A DNA stretch of 64,000 nt from Rhizobium rhizoryzae (GCF_011046895.1 NZ_CP049250.1:1772501-1836500), one strand, 5' to 3'. Shown: positions 10,972-20,377, numbered from the stretch's first letter. The notes: generated by a model not told the origin, from the letters alone. Numbers and translations are program-made.

Positions 10972-12410
10972 TGAAGCGCAATCGCAAAGTGAAGATCCTC
11001 GCAACGCTGGGGCCTGCCTCCTCCGACGAGGCGATGATCGAGAAATTGCATCTGGCAGGCGCCGACCTCTTCCGCATCAACATGAGCCATGCCAGCCATG
11101 ATGTGATGCGCACGCTGATCGAGCGGATCCGCTCGGTCGAAGCGAGGAACGGCCGCCCCATTGGCATTCTCGCCGACCTGCAGGGTCCCAAGCTGCGCGT
11201 CGGAAAGTTTGCAAATACCAAGGTGACCTTGGCTCCGGGCCAGACCTTCACGCTCGACAACAATGAAGCGCCGGGTGATGAGACCCGTGTTTTCCTGCCG
11301 CATCCGGAAATTCTGGAGTCCGTAAAGCCGGGTCATCGCCTGCTGATCGACGATGGCAAGCTGATGCTGAAGGCGGAAAAGTGCGACGGCAAGAGCATTG
11401 TCTGCACTGTGGTTGCCGGAACCTCCATCTCTGACCGCAAGGGCGTCAGCCTGCCGGATACGCTGCTCGCCGTCGGTGTTCTGACCGACAAGGACCGCGC
11501 TGATCTCGATGCCGTCCTCGCAACCGACCAGGTGGATTGGGTGGCGCTTTCCTTCGTGCAGCGTCCGGAAGATCTGGCAGAAGTGCGCAAGATCTCCAAG
11601 GGCCGCGTCGGCCTGATGTCCAAGATCGAAAAGCCACAGGCCATCGAGCGCATCGAGGAAATCATAGAGCTTTCCGACGCGCTGATGGTAGCCCGTGGCG
11701 ACCTGGGCGTGGAAATGCCGCTGGAAACCGTTCCGGGCCTGCAGAAGCAGTTGACCCGCGCCTGCCGCCGCGCCGGCAAGCCGGTGGTCGTTGCCACGCA
11801 GATGCTGGAAAGCATGATCACGGCGCCGGTTCCGACCCGCGCTGAAGTGTCGGACGTTGCCACGGCGGTGTTCGAAGGTGCGGACGCCGTCATGCTGTCG
11901 GCGGAATCCGCATCCGGTCAGTATCCGGTCGAGGCGGTCTCCACCATGGCGTCAATCGCCAGCACGGTGGAGCAGGATCCCTACTATTCGAACATCATCT
12001 ATGCGCAGCGTCCGTCGCCGGAAGCGACCGGAGCAGACGCTATTTCGCTTGCTGCGCGCCAGATCGCCGAGACGCTAAAGCTGTCCGCCATCGTCACCTA
12101 TACCTCGTCCGGCACGACAGGCTTGCGCGCTTCCCGTGAGCGTCCGCAGGTTCCGATCATTGCGCTTTCGCCGGTCGTACAGACTGCACGCCGTCTTTCG
12201 GTCTGCTGGGGCCTGCATTGCGTTGTGGCCGAAGAGCCGAGCGATCTGGACGATATGGTCAACAAGGCCTGCCGCATCGTGGCGAATGAAGGCTTCGGCA
12301 AGCCCGGCGACCGCATCATCATTTCCGCAGGTGTTCCGCTGGGTACGCCCGGTGCGACCAACATGTTGCGCATGGCCTATATCGGCCCGGACGGCCAGTC
12401 CGGCGTCTGA
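10971..12410 (+). CDS. pyk: Pyruvate kinase
   Basis: A 479-residue pyruvate kinase converting phosphoenolpyruvate and ADP to pyruvate and ATP. Visible motifs are KILATLGPAS at the N-terminus, the FRINMSHA segment, the MSKIEKPQA active-site lysine region, VARGDLGVEMPLE, and KPVVVATQMLESM. A C-terminal allosteric-type domain follows. Length and motifs are canonical. It overlaps the DUF1036 stop by one base and is closed by a terminator at about 12435. Confidence 0.97.
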   Translation: MKRNRKVKILATLGPASSDEAMIEKLHLAGADLFRINMSHASHDVMRTLIERIRSVEARNGRPIGILADLQGPKLRVGKFANTKVTLAPGQTFTLDNNEAPGDETRVFLPHPEILESVKPGHRLLIDDGKLMLKAEKCDGKSIVCTVVAGTSISDRKGVSLPDTLLAVGVLTDKDRADLDAVLATDQVDWVALSFVQRPEDLAEVRKISKGRVGLMSKIEKPQAIERIEEIIELSDALMVARGDLGVEMPLETVPGLQKQLTRACRRAGKPVVVATQMLESMITAPVPTRAEVSDVATAVFEGADAVMLSAESASGQYPVEAVSTMASIASTVEQDPYYSNIIYAQRPSPEATGADAISLAARQIAETLKLSAIVTYTSSGTTGLRASRERPQVPIIALSPVVQTARRLSVCWGLHCVVAEEPSDLDDMVNKACRIVANEGFGKPGDRIIISAGVPLGTPGATNMLRMAYIGPDGQSGV

Positions 12411-12432
12411 GCCTCACCATTTCTGATCGTAA

Positions 12433-12460
12433 AGCGCCCGGCATTGTCCGGGCGTTTTCG
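12433..12460 (+). terminator. Rho-independent terminator after pyk
   Basis: A perfect 7-bp GC stem (CGCCCGG at 12435-12441, CCGGGCG at 12448-12454) with a 6-base loop is followed by TTTTCGTTT. It sits between the convergent pyk and alpha/beta hydrolase genes. Confidence 0.88.
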
Positions 12461-12490
12461 TTTGACTTAATGCGAGAGTTACCTGGACGA

Positions 12491-13621
12491 CTACTGAGTC
12501 GCATTCTCCTGTGCCACGCGCGCATCCACCTCCTTCGCAAGCGCCTGCAGATCGCGCGGCTTGCCGGAAAGCTTTTCGATGGCTGCAATGGCCAGATCGG
12601 TCGCCACATAGTCCGGCTTGTGGCCGACACCCTTCAGCCAGATCAGCTCCGAATTCTTGATGTCGCGTCGTAATCCCACCGAGTGAATGTTTGCCAAAAC
12701 GACCGGATCGTCATCGCCGGTGATGATCACCGCAGGCGTCTGGATCTCCGGATAGCGTGGTGAGACACGGGTTACGTAGTCGAGAAGATTGGCAACGTCC
12801 TGCGCATTGTACTGGAAGTTCGCCGGGCGCAGAACGAGGGCAGGGGCGCCTTCGGTCACATAGGTCTCGCGGCGTCTATTGGGGGCGAACACGCTCTTGG
12901 TGGCAGCGTCCAGGATCGTCATGCCCGCAGGCATGACCAGCGTGTGGCTGAACAGCCAGCCGATGACTGGCGTCGATGTCACCCTGTAGTGCCAGTCGAT
13001 GCCGCCCGGCCAGGGATGGGTGGCAGGAGCCAGGAACAGCGAACCGATCACCTTGTCCGGGTGGTTGAGGGCAAAACTGGCCACGATGGCGCCGCCGAAG
13101 GAATGGCCGACGATGATGGCTTGGCGCATGCCGTAGGCCTCCATCAGCCTGGCGATAGCGTCCGCCTGCCCGTCGGGATAGGCGTTCTCCGGTCCACCGC
13201 GTTCCGAATAGCCGTGACCGGGACGATCAACGAAGAGCAGTTCAGCACGGCCTTTGAGCGGCCCCAGAAAGGCGGCCTCCTGATCCCGCAGGTTGCCGCT
13301 TGCGCCATGGACGAAGACGATCGGCGGCAGGTCGGCATTCGGCCCGGGGGGCACGTGCAGGGCGTTCATCTTGAAGCCGCCGACATCGGTCAGCGTGCCG
13401 ATGTTCGGATACGTGTCCTCAATAACCTTGGCCTGCCAGGCGGTGAAGCCAAACAAGCCCGCGACAAGCGCTGCGACGATGATCAGAGCGATGATGATAT
13501 AGGACAGGGGAATGCCTCGGATGGGAATCAGGTACGGCTGCCAGCCAGCTTCTCGGAAAGCTTGGTAACGTTCTCCTGCGCGTCCCGTTCCGCAGGATAG
13601 ATGGCAAGAAAGCGTTCCCAT
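12491..13621 (-). CDS. Membrane-anchored alpha/beta hydrolase
   Basis: An alpha/beta-hydrolase fold protein with an N-terminal membrane anchor (a run of Ile, Val, Ala and Leu). Fold motifs are VFVHGASG (oxyanion), DRPGHGYS, the nucleophile elbow GHSFGG, TGDDDP for the acid, and a late GHKPD histidine. The substrate is not evident. The only canonical start that keeps the anchor is ATG 13621, which overlaps the upstream TPR gene by 94 bases. A CTG at 13529-13531 overlaps the TPR stop as CTGA and would give 346 residues starting right at the anchor. The real start is therefore unresolved. Confidence 0.82.
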   Translation of the reverse strand: MGTLSCHLSCGTGRAGERYQAFREAGWQPYLIPIRGIPLSYIIIALIIVAALVAGLFGFTAWQAKVIEDTYPNIGTLTDVGGFKMNALHVPPGPNADLPPIVFVHGASGNLRDQEAAFLGPLKGRAELLFVDRPGHGYSERGGPENAYPDGQADAIARLMEAYGMRQAIIVGHSFGGAIVASFALNHPDKVIGSLFLAPATHPWPGGIDWHYRVTSTPVIGWLFSHTLVMPAGMTILDAATKSVFAPNRRRETYVTEGAPALVLRPANFQYNAQDVANLLDYVTRVSPRYPEIQTPAVIITGDDDPVVLANIHSVGLRRDIKNSELIWLKGVGHKPDYVATDLAIAAIEKLSGKPRDLQALAKEVDARVAQENATQ

Positions 13622-14250
13622 GCCTTCAACGCAAGCTCATCCTGTCCGTTTTCCATCAGAATCGTTGCCATGCCCGCCAAAGCAGGGAAATGGCGAGGTT
13701 CCCGTTGCAGAACCTGATTGATGTCCGTCATGGATTTGCGCCTGTCGCCCATTGTGTAATGCAGCGTTGCACGGCGATTCCATCCTTCGATATAATCTGG
13801 TTTCAGAACCGTCACCTCATCCAGAAAATCCAGAGCGGCAGCGTTCTTCTTTTCCGCAATCGACCTGTTTGCCCATTGCATCAAGAGATCGACTGTCGGG
13901 CTATCGGATGCATTCCAGTTCGCAGTGATCTTGTTGGCGATCTCTTTTGCCTTTGCCGGGTCGCGCTCCCGGCCCAGATCTTTCAGCAGCTTGTCCTGAG
14001 CCAGTTTCGGATCGGTGATCGGTGGCTCGGCAGGAGCGGCAGCCTGAGTGCCTGCAGGAACGGTAACCGCACCCGGCTTCGGCGGCATGGGCTGAATGGG
14101 AGTAGGTTGAGGAGGTCTGGCTTGTGGAGCCGGTGCCTGGCCCGAGAGTGGGGGGCTTGATGGCAAGCCTGTCCCTGGTTGTTGCGCGCCCACGGGGCCG
14201 CAGAGCAAAGCGGAGGACAGAATGGCGATGGTCAAACGAAATCGGCGCAT
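13528..14250 (-). CDS. Secreted TPR-repeat protein
   Basis: A 240-residue protein with a signal peptide (about 1-22, ending VGAQ), a Pro-rich linker (about 25-75) and two or three tetratricopeptide repeats in the C-terminal half, for example SIAEKKNAAALDFLDEVTVLKPDYIEGWNR. TPR proteins scaffold protein contacts; the partner is unknown. It is co-transcribed with the downstream membrane alpha/beta hydrolase, which starts inside or at its stop codon. Confidence 0.78.
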   Translation of the reverse strand: MRRFRLTIAILSSALLCGPVGAQQPGTGLPSSPPLSGQAPAPQARPPQPTPIQPMPPKPGAVTVPAGTQAAAPAEPPITDPKLAQDKLLKDLGRERDPAKAKEIANKITANWNASDSPTVDLLMQWANRSIAEKKNAAALDFLDEVTVLKPDYIEGWNRRATLHYTMGDRRKSMTDINQVLQREPRHFPALAGMATILMENGQDELALKAWERFLAIYPAERDAQENVTKLSEKLAGSRT

Positions 14251-14283
14251 GGGATAGATCTAATCCGCATGCGCCGAGTTTCA

Positions 14284-14313
14284 AAACAAAAAACACACGT
14301 TATCGACAACGTG
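14284..14313 (-). terminator. Rho-independent terminator of rpmJ
   Basis: On the minus strand a CACGTT/AACGTG stem (14296-14301 with 14308-14313) is followed by TGTTTTTTGTTTT. It lies 36-65 bases after the rpmJ stop, so rpmJ is monocistronic. Confidence 0.8.
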
Positions 14314-14348
14314 ATGTCGAAGCTGCCCAAAGGCCGCTTCCGTCGATA

Positions 14349-14474
14349 TCAGCCCTGACGAGCCTTGAAGCGTGGGTTCTGCTTGTTGATGATGTAAACG
14401 CGGCCCTTGCGGCGAACCAGACGGTTATCGCGATGACGGGCCTTAAGCGCTTTGAGCGAGTTCTTGATCTTCAT
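14349..14474 (-). CDS. rpmJ: 50S ribosomal protein L36, zinc-free form
   Basis: A 41-residue protein read directly from the minus strand: it begins [17 protein letters not shown] and ends with [12 protein letters not shown]. This is ribosomal protein L36 of the longer, cysteine-free type, lacking the CxxC/CxH zinc site of the 37-38 residue form. It binds 23S rRNA in the large subunit. It is transcribed alone, between the purEK operon and the TPR gene, and has its own terminator. Confidence 0.95.
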   Translation of the reverse strand: MKIKNSLKALKARHRDNRLVRRKGRVYIINKQNPRFKARQG

Positions 14475-14524
14475 TGTTCTGGTCCGCGTATTTCAGGGCG
14501 CTAGAGCCCTTAAGTCTCTGACAA

Positions 14525-14549
14525 TCAAAAGCGCGCATTTACAGCGCGC
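14525..14549 (-). terminator. Rho-independent terminator of purEK
   Basis: On the minus strand a GCGCGC/GCGCGC stem (14531-14536 with 14544-14549, 7-base loop) is followed by TTTTGATT. It lies about 75 bases after the purK stop. Confidence 0.75.
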
Positions 14550-14622
14550 CCTTTAGGATGGAGGGTGGATACAGGTTCACCAGCAGCCTGTCAACCGACA
14601 AGCCCCTGCGGAGAAGGGCTTT

Positions 14623-15681
14623 TCACCGCAAAAGCGCGGTGACATGGCCCATTTTGCGGCCAGGACGCGACTCCGCCTTGCCATAAAGATGAACCAGCAC
14701 ATGCGGCCTGGAGAGCCAATCGTTCAACTGCTCGATATCGTCGCCGATGAGATTGGTCATGACACAGTCCGAATGCCGGGCAGGATTTCCAAGTGGCAAG
14801 CCCGCGACCGCGCGGATGTGTTGCTCGAACTGGGAGACCACGCAGGCCGCTTCCGTCCAGTGTCCCGAATTGTGCACACGGGGGGCAATTTCGTTGGCAA
14901 TCAGCGTTCCATCGGCCATGACGAAGAATTCCATGCCGATCACGCCGACATAGGAGAGGCCGGAGAGCAGGCGCTCGGCTGCCTGTCTTGCCGCATCGGC
15001 CGTGGATGAACTGATTCTTGCAGGCAGGGTGGAGGTGTGCAGAATACCGTTGCGGTGCACATTCTCCGCCAGGTCAAAGGTCTCAATCTCGCCGCTGATG
15101 CTACGGGCGGCGATGACCGAAACTTCACGTTCGAATGGAACAAAGCTCTCGAGAATCAGCGGCACGCCGCCCATGGCATCGAAAACGCCTGCGGCACTCT
15201 CGTCCGCCGAGCGAAACACGCGCTGGCCCTTGCCATCATAACCCAGTCTGCGCGTCTTCAGGACGCCCTGGCCGCCGAAATCGGCAAGCGCCCTTTCGAG
15301 ATCCTCTTGCGAGTCAACGGCGTGAAACCGTGCCGTCTCGATGCCGCACTGGTTCAGAAAGCGCTTTTCGTGCAGACGGTCCTGCGCCACTTCAAGCGCT
15401 TTTGCAGGCGGATAAACCGGTCGCGTTTTTGCCAGCGCTTCAGCGGCACCGACAGGTACGTTCTCGAATTCGTAGGTGACGACGTCGCAACTTGCCGCCA
15501 GCCGTTCCAGCGCTGCGGGATCATCATAGGCGGCCACGATCTGTTCGTTGGCAACCTGTGCTGCCGGACAGTCTGGCTGTGGTTCCAGAATGATGGTGCG
15601 GAAATTCAGCCGGGCTGCGGCCATGGCAAGCATGCGGCCCAACTGGCCGCCGCCGATAATGCCGATGGTGGAAAGCGTCAT
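14623..15681 (-). CDS. purK: N5-carboxyaminoimidazole ribonucleotide synthase
   Basis: A 352-residue ATP-grasp enzyme that carboxylates AIR with bicarbonate and ATP to N5-CAIR in purine synthesis. The N-terminus [14 protein letters not shown] is the PurK signature. The ATP-grasp core includes [22 protein letters not shown] and [13 protein letters not shown]. Its start overlaps the purE stop by four bases (15678-15681), so the pair is translationally coupled and feeds the same intermediate forward. Confidence 0.96.
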   Translation of the reverse strand: MTLSTIGIIGGGQLGRMLAMAAARLNFRTIILEPQPDCPAAQVANEQIVAAYDDPAALERLAASCDVVTYEFENVPVGAAEALAKTRPVYPPAKALEVAQDRLHEKRFLNQCGIETARFHAVDSQEDLERALADFGGQGVLKTRRLGYDGKGQRVFRSADESAAGVFDAMGGVPLILESFVPFEREVSVIAARSISGEIETFDLAENVHRNGILHTSTLPARISSSTADAARQAAERLLSGLSYVGVIGMEFFVMADGTLIANEIAPRVHNSGHWTEAACVVSQFEQHIRAVAGLPLGNPARHSDCVMTNLIGDDIEQLNDWLSRPHVLVHLYGKAESRPGRKMGHVTALLR

Positions 15682-16199
15682 GGCGCCTCGTCGATGGGAT
15701 AGTCTGCAACGGACGCCGTCTGGCGTGCGCGGTATTCATCCAGCCTGTCGGCCAGATCCGGATCGGACAGTGCAAGCACGGCTGCTGCGAGAAGGGCCGC
15801 GTTGACGGCGCCTGCGCGTCCGATGGCCAGCGTTCCGACGGGAATGCCGGCAGGCATCTGGACGATGGAATAAAGACTGTCCATGCCCGACATGGTGCGC
15901 GATTGAACCGGTACACCGAAGACCGGAAGAGCGGTGAGTGCGGCCACCATTCCCGGCAGATGGGCGGCACCGCCAGCTCCGGCGATGATGACCTGGAAAC
16001 CTTCCTCCCGCGCGCCCTTGGCAAAGGCAACCATGCGGTCCGGCGTGCGGTGCGCAGATACGATGCGGGCTTCATAGCCGACATCCAGGGCATCCAGCAT
16101 GTCTGCAGCGTTCTTCATGGTTTCCCAGTCGGACTGGCTTCCCATGATGATGGCAACCGGCGGTCTCTCCTGCGGCAAGCTCACGTCCTCCGTGCTCAC
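15678..16199 (-). CDS. purE: N5-carboxyaminoimidazole ribonucleotide mutase
   Basis: A 173-residue class I PurE that converts N5-CAIR to CAIR. Signatures are IIMGSQSDW near the N-terminus, [22 protein letters not shown] and [11 protein letters not shown]. It overlaps purK downstream and the YdcH-like gene upstream, each by four bases, forming a tight ydcH-purE-purK operon. Confidence 0.96.
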   Translation of the reverse strand: MSTEDVSLPQERPPVAIIMGSQSDWETMKNAADMLDALDVGYEARIVSAHRTPDRMVAFAKGAREEGFQVIIAGAGGAAHLPGMVAALTALPVFGVPVQSRTMSGMDSLYSIVQMPAGIPVGTLAIGRAGAVNAALLAAAVLALSDPDLADRLDEYRARQTASVADYPIDEAP

Positions 16200-16399
16200 G
16201 CGATGATGTCGGGAATGATCTGGTCTTCCAGCTTCGTCATCTTATCCTTGATGGCGAGCTTCTTTTTCTTCATCCGTTGGATGCGCAGGGCCTCGCAACC
16301 GGTCGCGATCATGGCGTTGATGGCGGCATCGTAGTCTTCGTGTTCCTGCCGGAGGCGCGCCAGCGCCAGCCTGATATCCGCCTGTTCCTGATCGGCCAT
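16196..16399 (-). CDS. YdcH family (DUF465) small protein
   Basis: A 67-residue, highly charged protein of the DUF465/YdcH family, with a predicted helical hairpin. The family signature is the basic stretch [16 protein letters not shown] followed by a short acidic helix. Its function is unknown. It leads the purEK operon, with a four-base overlap into purE. Confidence 0.85.
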   Translation of the reverse strand: MADQEQADIRLALARLRQEHEDYDAAINAMIATGCEALRIQRMKKKKLAIKDKMTKLEDQIIPDIIA

Positions 16400-16854
16400 C
16401 GTCTGTATGTCCCCACATTTTCAATCCGGTCTTTGTATCGCCGGGGAATGCAGGCATGCTCCTAGCATCAAACCTGCCAAGCGACTAGTAGATCGCGCAG
16501 TAAAAGCGTTGGAAAGGCTTTTGGCGACGCATCCAATCTTGCGCAAAGATAAGAAATGCTAAACCACTCGCAACGGTAAACCGCGCCTGTTGATCTGCCA
16601 AGGGGCTGAAAAGAATAGACAATTTTGACGGACGTTGAAAAGTTGTCCGTGCCCGCCTGTTTCACGACAGTTCACGCAGGGTCATGCATCTTCGGGGATT
16701 TATTCACATTTAATCAAGACCACCAATTTGCCACGGAGAAGCCCCTATTTCGCCTTCGACAAAGCAGGCGGATCATGTCACACTTCCTTCGCAAACCAAA
16801 AGCCGCTGGCTCAGGGGAGCTGGTGGCCGGAGAACAAAAGGAAGGACGTGCCAC
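16400..16854. other. Intergenic region between two divergent DUF465 genes
   Basis: About 455 bases with no convincing gene. It must hold the divergent promoters of ydcH-purEK and the second DUF465 gene. A small ACGGAC/GTCCGT hairpin lies near 16630-16651. The overlapping short frames (for example 16625-16858) look like chance. Confidence 0.5.
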
Positions 16855-17028
16855 ATGACCATTCAGGCTCATATCGCATCGCTCGAGAAGAAACATGGTG
16901 CTCTTGAGGAGGAGCTCCAGTCAGTTCTAGCGTCCCCATCCTCCGATGACACACAAATTGCCATGCTGAAACGGCGCAAGCTGCGCCTGAAGGATGAACT
17001 GGAACGCCTCAAAAAGACGAAGCACTGA
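16855..17028 (+). CDS. Second DUF465 (YdcH-like) small protein
   Basis: A 57-residue protein read from ATG 16855, with a strong AAAGGAAGG ribosome site eight bases upstream. It begins MTIQAHIASLEKKHGALEEE and carries the DUF465 signature MLKRRKLRLKDELERLKK. It is a paralogue of the YdcH-like protein encoded 456 bases away on the opposite strand. Function unknown; likely a short helical hairpin. Confidence 0.85.
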   Translation: MTIQAHIASLEKKHGALEEELQSVLASPSSDDTQIAMLKRRKLRLKDELERLKKTKH

Positions 17029-17062
17029 CGCTATCGCGATCGTTTATGGGTTTTTGAAGATT

Positions 17063-17106
17063 GATCGCCGCCGTGGATCGGAAAGATCCGCAGGCGGCGA
17101 TCTCTT
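17063..17106. terminator. Long hairpin terminator between convergent genes
   Basis: A 10-bp perfect stem (GATCGCCGCC at 17063-17072, GGCGGCGATC at 17093-17102) encloses an inner GGATC/GATCC pairing. It lies between the convergent DUF465 and ArsR genes and could terminate from both sides. Confidence 0.7.
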
Positions 17107-17161
17107 TGAAGAGGGGAGTTAAAGGGTCTCGCCCAGTGCTTCAATCGACAAGCCTGAACAT

Positions 17162-17419
17162 TCAGGCCCAGAACTGGTCGAGCCAGATATTCAGCTTCTG
17201 GAATCCCTTGATATTCACGGAATAGATGCGGCGCGTGCCTTCGGACGTCACCGTGACCAGATTGCTGTCGAGCAAAGCCTTCAGGTGCTGCGAAACCGCA
17301 GGGCGGCTGATCGGCAGGCCTTCCGCCAGTTCGTTGACCGTGCGCGGGGCGCGCCTCAGCTCTTCCAGCAGGTGGCGACGATTGGGGTCGGCAATGGCTG
17401 CAAAAGGATCGGTCGACAT
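17162..17419 (-). CDS. ArsR family transcriptional regulator
   Basis: An 85-residue winged-helix regulator with the ArsR/SmtB helix-turn-helix: FAAIADPNRRHLLEEL, then VNELAEGLPISRPAVSQHLKALLDSNLV and an EGTRRIYSV wing. There are no cysteines and no obvious metal-binding cluster, so it is more likely to sense something other than metal. It lies 77 bases downstream of the TauE-type permease gene on the same strand, which may be its target. Confidence 0.85.
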   Translation of the reverse strand: MSTDPFAAIADPNRRHLLEELRRAPRTVNELAEGLPISRPAVSQHLKALLDSNLVTVTSEGTRRIYSVNIKGFQKLNIWLDQFWA

Positions 17420-17496
17420 GCAAGCACGCTACGCGAAGTTCATGCCCTCAGCAAGCGGATTTGTGCGGTGCGAAATGACCTTCTCGGCAAGCCTTC

Positions 17497-18273
17497 TCAG
17501 AGGGGCAGCGAGTCGTAGAGCAACTTGATCGCGGCGATCAGCCCCAGTCCGTAAGCGAGAGGATAAAACACGTCCGGCTTGAGCTTTTTGACGATGTATG
17601 CGCCCGCCATGGTGGAGATGAGAGCGACGGGGAGCAGCGTGAACGAAAGCGTCAGGTTTTTCGTATCGAGAGCGCCCAGCGCCACGTAAGGTATGACCTT
17701 CACCGCATTGACGATGGCAAACAGGCGAACGCTGGCGCCGGTGTAATTCTTCGGATCGAGCTTCAACGGCAGGGCGTAGATCTGGAAGGGTGGGCCGCCC
17801 GCATGGGCGACGAAACTGCCATAGCCAGAGATCGTACCCCAGAAGAGTGCCGGACCCTTGCGATGTCCGGTTGCTTCCACGGGCGTGGCACGATGAGGTC
17901 CATAGGTTTGATAGAAATAGCGGCTTGCAAACAGGATCATGGACACGGCGATGACGAAACGCAGTGCGTCATCCGGAACATAGGCCGATGTCGCCCAGCC
18001 GAGCGCGATGCCGATGATGCATCCCGGAAGCAGCGTCAGCAGCAGCTTCCGGTCGTTTAAGTTCCGCCAGGCATAGAGCGCGACCAGATCCATGATGATG
18101 AGGATGGGCAGGAAAATGGCAGCGGCGTCCACCGGGGTTACAACCATGGCCATCAGCGGCACGCCAATCAGCGCGAAGGCACCACCCAGCCCACCTTTGG
18201 ACAGGCCAACGAGCGAAACCGCCGGAATGGCGGCGGCAAAAAAGATCGGGTCCGGTAGGGAAATGGCGAACAT
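17497..18273 (-). CDS. TauE/SafE family sulfite/organosulfur exporter-like permease
   Basis: A 258-residue membrane protein with seven or eight hydrophobic segments and the TauE/SafE pattern: an N-terminal GLSKGGLGGAF loop and its pseudo-repeat GTISGYGSFVAHAGGPPFQIY in the second half. Members move sulfite, sulfonates or other small anions. The substrate here is unknown. An ArsR-like regulator follows on the same strand. It is divergent from the ThiE-like gene. Confidence 0.87.
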   Translation of the reverse strand: MFAISLPDPIFFAAAIPAVSLVGLSKGGLGGAFALIGVPLMAMVVTPVDAAAIFLPILIIMDLVALYAWRNLNDRKLLLTLLPGCIIGIALGWATSAYVPDDALRFVIAVSMILFASRYFYQTYGPHRATPVEATGHRKGPALFWGTISGYGSFVAHAGGPPFQIYALPLKLDPKNYTGASVRLFAIVNAVKVIPYVALGALDTKNLTLSFTLLPVALISTMAGAYIVKKLKPDVFYPLAYGLGLIAAIKLLYDSLPL

Positions 18274-18422
18274 GAGGGATGACAGTTGATTGAAGGGCCT
18301 GTCCGGTCTATCGGACTCGTTGACCTATGACGAGCCTTGTCCGGATCAACTTGCATTTCAGAGTATGACGATGTTGAACGGTAAAGGCGCTTATCCGCCT
18401 GCCACACGAACTGGAGCCGATG

Positions 18423-19076
18423 ATGACCCTTCCTGAAGATCGCTGCCGTCTTGTGCTGATCGTGCCGGCCATGGAAGACGACGACTCGCTGGCAGAGCAG
18501 TTGAGCCATGCTCTTCGGGGCGGTGACGTCGCATCCGTCATCCTGCCGCAATATGACAGCAATGACAGTGCATTCCAGAAACGGGCGGAGAAGCTGGTGC
18601 CCATCGTACAGGCAGCCGGTGCGGCTGCGCTGATTGCAGGCGATTCGCGCGTTGCCGGTCGCGTCAAGGCCGACGGCCTGCATCTGAGCGGCTCCATGGA
18701 AGAACTCAGCGAAGCCATGGAGAAGTTCTCGCCGAAGCTGATCGTCGGCTCTTCGACAGCAACGGACCGGCACACGGCGCTGGAAGTGGGCGAAGCGCGT
18801 CCAGACTACATCTTCTTCGGGCGCCTGGATGGCGATATCAAGCCGGAAGCGCATCCCAAGAATGTCGCTTTGGGCGAATGGTGGGCATCGATGATCGAGA
18901 TCCCTTGCATCGTCATGGGCGGTACAGAGGTTGGCTCCGTGGTTGCCGTGGCTGAATCCGGTGCGGAGTTCGTGGCGCTTCGTACGGCAATATTCGATAA
19001 TCCCGCCGGGGCGGCGGCCGCAGTTGCCGAAGTCAACGCAGTTTTGGACGAAAAAGCGCCACGGTTTGACGATTGA
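18423..19076 (+). CDS. ThiE-like (thiamine phosphate synthase fold) protein
   Basis: A 217-residue protein with the TIM-barrel pattern of thiamine phosphate synthase: AGAAALIAGDSRVAGRVKADGLHLSG, then a PDYIFFGR stretch and IPCIVMGG near the C-terminus. The TxTK-type phosphate/substrate segment expected after the GP motif is replaced (FFGRLDGDIKPEAHP), so catalytic competence is doubtful. No other thiamine genes are nearby. Start: ATG 18423 has better spacing from the GGAG site (six bases) than ATG 18420. The Sel1 gene follows directly, suggesting an operon. Confidence 0.72.
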   Translation: MTLPEDRCRLVLIVPAMEDDDSLAEQLSHALRGGDVASVILPQYDSNDSAFQKRAEKLVPIVQAAGAAALIAGDSRVAGRVKADGLHLSGSMEELSEAMEKFSPKLIVGSSTATDRHTALEVGEARPDYIFFGRLDGDIKPEAHPKNVALGEWWASMIEIPCIVMGGTEVGSVVAVAESGAEFVALRTAIFDNPAGAAAAVAEVNAVLDEKAPRFDD

Positions 19077-19084
19077 ACATCGAC

Positions 19085-20221
19085 ATGCGTCGCACCCACC
19101 GTTCCATCAGGTCCAATTTGCTGAAACATCACCTTTTCCTTGCCGTGTCTGCGGCAGGCCTGATCTTCTGCTCTCCGGCATTCGCGCAGACCTCGGAGCG
19201 AGCGGTCACACGTCCCGTCGAGAACAATGCCGGGACTTTGCAAAAGGGAAGCCCGCCTGAAAAGGCTGGCGAAGGGGGCAAGCCGCCTGTGGAAGCCTAT
19301 CCCTCCAGCGGCATTTCGCTGTTGCAGCGCATGGGGACGACGCTGCCGCCGCTTCCGCCGGAAAAGCCCTATACCGGCCCGGTCGATGAAGCCTATGGCG
19401 CCTTCCAGCGCGGTCTCTATCAATTGGCGCTGGAGAAGGCGCTCCCCCGTGCCGAGGCCGGAGATGCCGCCGCGCAGACGCTGGTGGCCGAGATGATGAC
19501 GCGCGGGATGGGCATTCCACGTGATTCGAAAAATGCAGCCTTCTGGTATCAGCAGGCAGCCGAGCGCGGCGATCCTTCCGCCATGTTCCAGTACGCACTG
19601 CTGCTGATGCGCGGCAAGGATGTGGCGCGCGACAAGGCAAAGGCCGATGATTTCATGCGGCGTGCGGCAGAGGCGGGCAATGCCTCGGCGCAATTCAACT
19701 GGGCGCAGCTTCTCGTAGCCGATAATCCCGGTGAGAAGGGGTTACAGCTGGCGCTTCCGTTTTACGAAAAATCCGCTGGACAGGGGGTCGCCGATTCCCA
19801 GTATGCCGTCGCCCAGCTTTACCAATCACTTCCGGACGTGCCGCCTGAGAAGAAGGCCAAGGCGCGTGAATGGCTGGAGCGGGCCGCCAAGGCGGGGTTC
19901 GACACCGCGCAACTCGACATGGGGATCTGGCTCGTCAACGGTGTCGGTGGTGAGCGCGACTATGACAAGGGCTTCGAATGGCTGCGTATCGCAGCTTTGC
20001 GCGGCAATGTCGTGGCGCAGAACAAGCTCGCTCATATGTATGTCAATGCGCTTGGCACGCGTCCCAATCCGGTGGAAGCGGCCAAATGGTATGTTCTTTC
20101 TCGACGCGCGGGGCTCTCCGATCCTGTGCTGGAAGACTTCTATCTCGGCATCAATGACGAGCAGCAGAAACAGGCCATTGATGCCGCAAACCGTTTCCGG
20201 AGAGGCGCGCAGAAGCCATGA
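19085..20221 (+). CDS. Secreted Sel1-repeat (SLR) protein
   Basis: A 378-residue exported protein with a signal peptide ending near SPAFA and five or six Sel1-like repeats between about residues 100 and 340 (A-x-x-W-Y-x-x-A-A-x-x-G-x-x-x-A units such as AAFWYQQAAERGDPSAMFQYA). Sel1 repeats act as protein-binding scaffolds. The partner is unknown. ATG 19085 is chosen; an in-frame TTG at 19073 overlaps the stop of the ThiE-like gene and may be used by coupled translation. Confidence 0.83.
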   Translation: MRRTHRSIRSNLLKHHLFLAVSAAGLIFCSPAFAQTSERAVTRPVENNAGTLQKGSPPEKAGEGGKPPVEAYPSSGISLLQRMGTTLPPLPPEKPYTGPVDEAYGAFQRGLYQLALEKALPRAEAGDAAAQTLVAEMMTRGMGIPRDSKNAAFWYQQAAERGDPSAMFQYALLLMRGKDVARDKAKADDFMRRAAEAGNASAQFNWAQLLVADNPGEKGLQLALPFYEKSAGQGVADSQYAVAQLYQSLPDVPPEKKAKAREWLERAAKAGFDTAQLDMGIWLVNGVGGERDYDKGFEWLRIAALRGNVVAQNKLAHMYVNALGTRPNPVEAAKWYVLSRRAGLSDPVLEDFYLGINDEQQKQAIDAANRFRRGAQKP

Positions 20222-20377
20222 CGAAAGGCGCATCTTAACCCTTGCGCCGAGCAAAACTCCGGTCGCACTTGAATTTCAGCCGGTTTTGTGGTTCTGAACG
20301 CGCCTATTCACGAAAATTCGCCAAGTTTCGTTCCCTGATGGATCGGGAACACACGCCGTTTACCCAAGGATTATCCG

